A DNA stretch of 16,032 nucleotides, taken from the NCBI GenBank assembly GCA_900552365.1, contig URZP01000029.1, forward strand, positions 1 through 16,032. The letters are read 5' to 3'. The notes beneath the pieces are model-generated. The model saw only the letters and a list, made by a program, of their open reading frames with translations. It was not told the origin of the DNA and searched no databases. This stretch comes from an uncultured Coriobacteriaceae bacterium (lineage in GTDB: Bacteria; Actinomycetota; Coriobacteriia; Coriobacteriales; Eggerthellaceae). Each line of letters starts with the position of its first letter. The first letter of the stretch is position 1. Shown piece by piece: positions 14,706 through 16,032 of this stretch. The position numbers and the translations under genes are program-made.

Positions 14706-16032
14706 ATGGCTTCTTTAGTTGAAAAATACGAGTTAGATCATCTTGTTGGAACAAAGAAGGAATTCGACCGCGAGAAAGATTGGCTAAGCGAAATCAGGAG
14801 GTATCCCCTGAGTATCAAGAAGGTGCCAAGTAGAGAGCAAACCGAAGAGATGGTCGTTGCGGCGGTTTGTTCTTTTGACAACCCCTACCAGGCTGTTCCC
14901 TTAAAGCACAGATCTATAGCGAGTCGTTTCAAGACAGATGATTTCGCTGACAAGCTCTTGCGTCTTTGTCCTTCCAGCATCGTTGGCTTTCCTTCTTCTC
15001 TTCAGACGAAAGATAGGATTAGGGAAGCGTTGCTTCTTCCCAATGGCGCAGGCGCATTGGCTTTATTGGAAGCCGACGAGATTTTGTCCATGTCCGACGA
15101 TCAGCTGATTTCGTTGATTCAGACTGCGGATCTCCTTAGTTTGGCATCGGCGAGACGCTACATTCCCGAAACAAGGATGAACGAGGCCATAAGAGAAGCC
15201 GTAGAGGCTAGACGCTCTGTTCTCGCAGATAGTGATCCCTTAAATGCGAAGCCAAGGGCGATTGAGAACGCTGGTAATGGTCCGATCGTGGTGAAACATC
15301 CTTTGGTCGACTATACGAGCGAAGGGAACCCTCCTAGCGTTTTTGCGCGACTGAAGCAGAGGGTAAATCGCTTTTTCGGAAAAGCCCCCGAGTTTCGCCA
15401 GATATTTATGGAACGTCGTCAAGCTCCGGATGGCTTAAGCGAGCGACATCAATCCTTGCTGTCTATATGGTATGTTTCCGACTTGCATCTTGAGTGGATC
15501 GTTAACCCTGGTGGAGAGCGGGTGTTCGAGTCGTCTGCGAATGCTGTGGGCGCCCTTAAGTATGTTGCGAGCTCGATCCTTGCGCCTGTGCGCGAGGAAG
15601 AGGAGAGCGTGCTTCTTTTGGCGGGGGATACTGCTGAGAATCCTGAGCTGCTCGAATGCTTCTTTAGAGCCTTGGCCATAACCAAAAGAGAGCGAGGTCT
15701 GAAGTGCGACATCGTAGCAGTTATGGGAAATCACGAGAGGAGGTCCTTGGACGATGCTGCTTTCAAAGAGCTGGCAGGGCGGAATGGCGTAATTCCTCTT
15801 TGTAACGACTTGTTTATCAAGTACAAGGGGATCGAAAATGGTGGAGGAAAGCCAGTCGTTATTTCCGAAGGAGACTTGGCTGAGGCAGACTTCTCGGAAT
15901 TGTCGAAGATTGCCATTGATAGCGACTACGCCATTTTTGGAGGATTGGGCTATTCGGGGTTGAACCCGCGGTACAACGCGAATATCGGTTTGTATGGGGA
16001 CGCTATTTCAGGAGAGGAGGATACAGCCCTTT
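14706..16032 (+). CDS. Calcineurin-like metallophosphoesterase with an N-terminal repeat region (truncated by window end)
   Basis: An open frame of 442 codons runs from ATG 14706 to the window edge with no stop; GGAG at 14694-14697 is its Shine-Dalgarno. From about residue 253 the metal-binding motifs of the calcineurin-like phosphoesterase fold appear in order: WYVSDLHLEW (D259, H261), LLLAGDTAEN (D308) and VMGNHE (N342, H343). The later histidine motifs should lie beyond the window. Residues 1-170 contain degenerate helical repeats (listed separately), and 170-250 is a basic, poorly conserved-looking linker. I do not recognise a named family for the whole protein; substrate unknown. Codon use differs sharply from the upstream genes: sixteen AGA/AGG arginine codons, six TTA and five ATA, which suggests recent acquisition. 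No clear promoter or terminator was seen in the 67 bases upstream. Confidence 0.82.
   Translation, partial: MASLVEKYELDHLVGTKKEFDREKDWLSEIRRYPLSIKKVPSREQTEEMVVAAVCSFDNPYQAVPLKHRSIASRFKTDDFADKLLRLCPSSIVGFPSSLQTKDRIREALLLPNGAGALALLEADEILSMSDDQLISLIQTADLLSLASARRYIPETRMNEAIREAVEARRSVLADSDPLNAKPRAIENAGNGPIVVKHPLVDYTSEGNPPSVFARLKQRVNRFFGKAPEFRQIFMERRQAPDGLSERHQSLLSIWYVSDLHLEWIVNPGGERVFESSANAVGALKYVASSILAPVREEEESVLLLAGDTAENPELLECFFRALAITKRERGLKCDIVAVMGNHERRSLDDAAFKELAGRNGVIPLCNDLFIKYKGIENGGGKPVVISEGDLAEADFSELSKIAIDSDYAIFGGLGYSGLNPRYNANIGLYGDAISGEEDTAL
14814..15203 (+). repeat. Degenerate protein repeat in the N-terminal half of the phosphoesterase gene (DUF4116-like)
   Basis: Two 18-residue segments align without gaps: IKKVPSREQTEEMVVAAV (residues 37-54) and IVGFPSSLQTKDRIREAL (92-109). 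They share I, P, S, Q, T and A, with similar residues at several other positions. A third, one residue shorter after the proline, is RYIPETRMNEAIREAV (151-166). The pattern (hydrophobic-P, five or so residues, T, then an amphipathic helix ending A-V) resembles repeats of DUF4116-like proteins, from memory. They probably form a short helical scaffold, perhaps for binding a partner. The repeat is at protein level; the DNA copies are diverged. Confidence 0.4.

Noticed and set aside
15240..15916. Short minus- and plus-strand open frames inside the last gene
   Set aside because: They are shadows of the truncated phosphoesterase frame, which carries conserved metal-binding motifs and a good Shine-Dalgarno.

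Overview
The window is dominated by one long plus-strand operon for a membrane-bound group 4 [NiFe] hydrogenase of the Hyf/Hyc (formate hydrogenlyase) type. The coding DNA is GC-rich and favours G or C in the third codon position. The gene set and style fit a gut-type anaerobe, and Coriobacteriia (Actinomycetota) is my best guess. That assignment rests on impression only, because there is no rRNA or other marker gene here.

Layout: 1-93 is the 3' end of an unidentified gene. 90-1955 encodes an FAD- and NAD(P)-binding GltD-type oxidoreductase with a NuoF-like iron-sulfur segment fused to its N-terminus. 1974-3070 encodes two successive ferredoxins, each with cysteines for four [4Fe-4S] clusters. 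3067-8253 encodes the membrane arm: HyfB, HyfC, HyfE and HyfF, with no HyfD. 8264-11586 encodes the soluble hydrogenase module: HyfG (large subunit), HyfH (ferredoxin) and HyfI (small subunit). After a hairpin with a weak T-run come the maturation genes hycH (11687-12202) and hycI (12203-12658). An intrinsic terminator at about 12751-12784 closes the operon.

How the genes work together (inference): the flavoprotein and the ferredoxins would carry electrons between NAD(P)H, or an upstream donor such as a formate dehydrogenase outside the window, and the HyfG/H/I module, where protons are reduced to H2 or H2 is oxidised. HyfB, HyfC, HyfE and HyfF would couple this to ion movement across the membrane. 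HycI would remove a C-terminal peptide of about 33 residues from HyfG after nickel insertion, and HycH would assist assembly. All metal-ligand motifs I checked in HyfG, HyfH, HyfI and the ferredoxins are intact, so the complex looks functional.

Downstream, 12830-14638 encodes an ABC-F ATPase with two nucleotide-binding domains and a C-terminal coiled coil. It has its own promoter, which overlaps the operon terminator. From 14706 to the window end runs an open, truncated gene with clearly different, AT-richer codon use. It joins an N-terminal region of degenerate repeats to a calcineurin-like metallophosphoesterase. This is the most accessory-looking and least explained part of the window.

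No tRNA, rRNA, CRISPR array, insertion sequence or attachment site was seen. No gene-free stretch exceeds 300 bases; the longest is 12659-12829.
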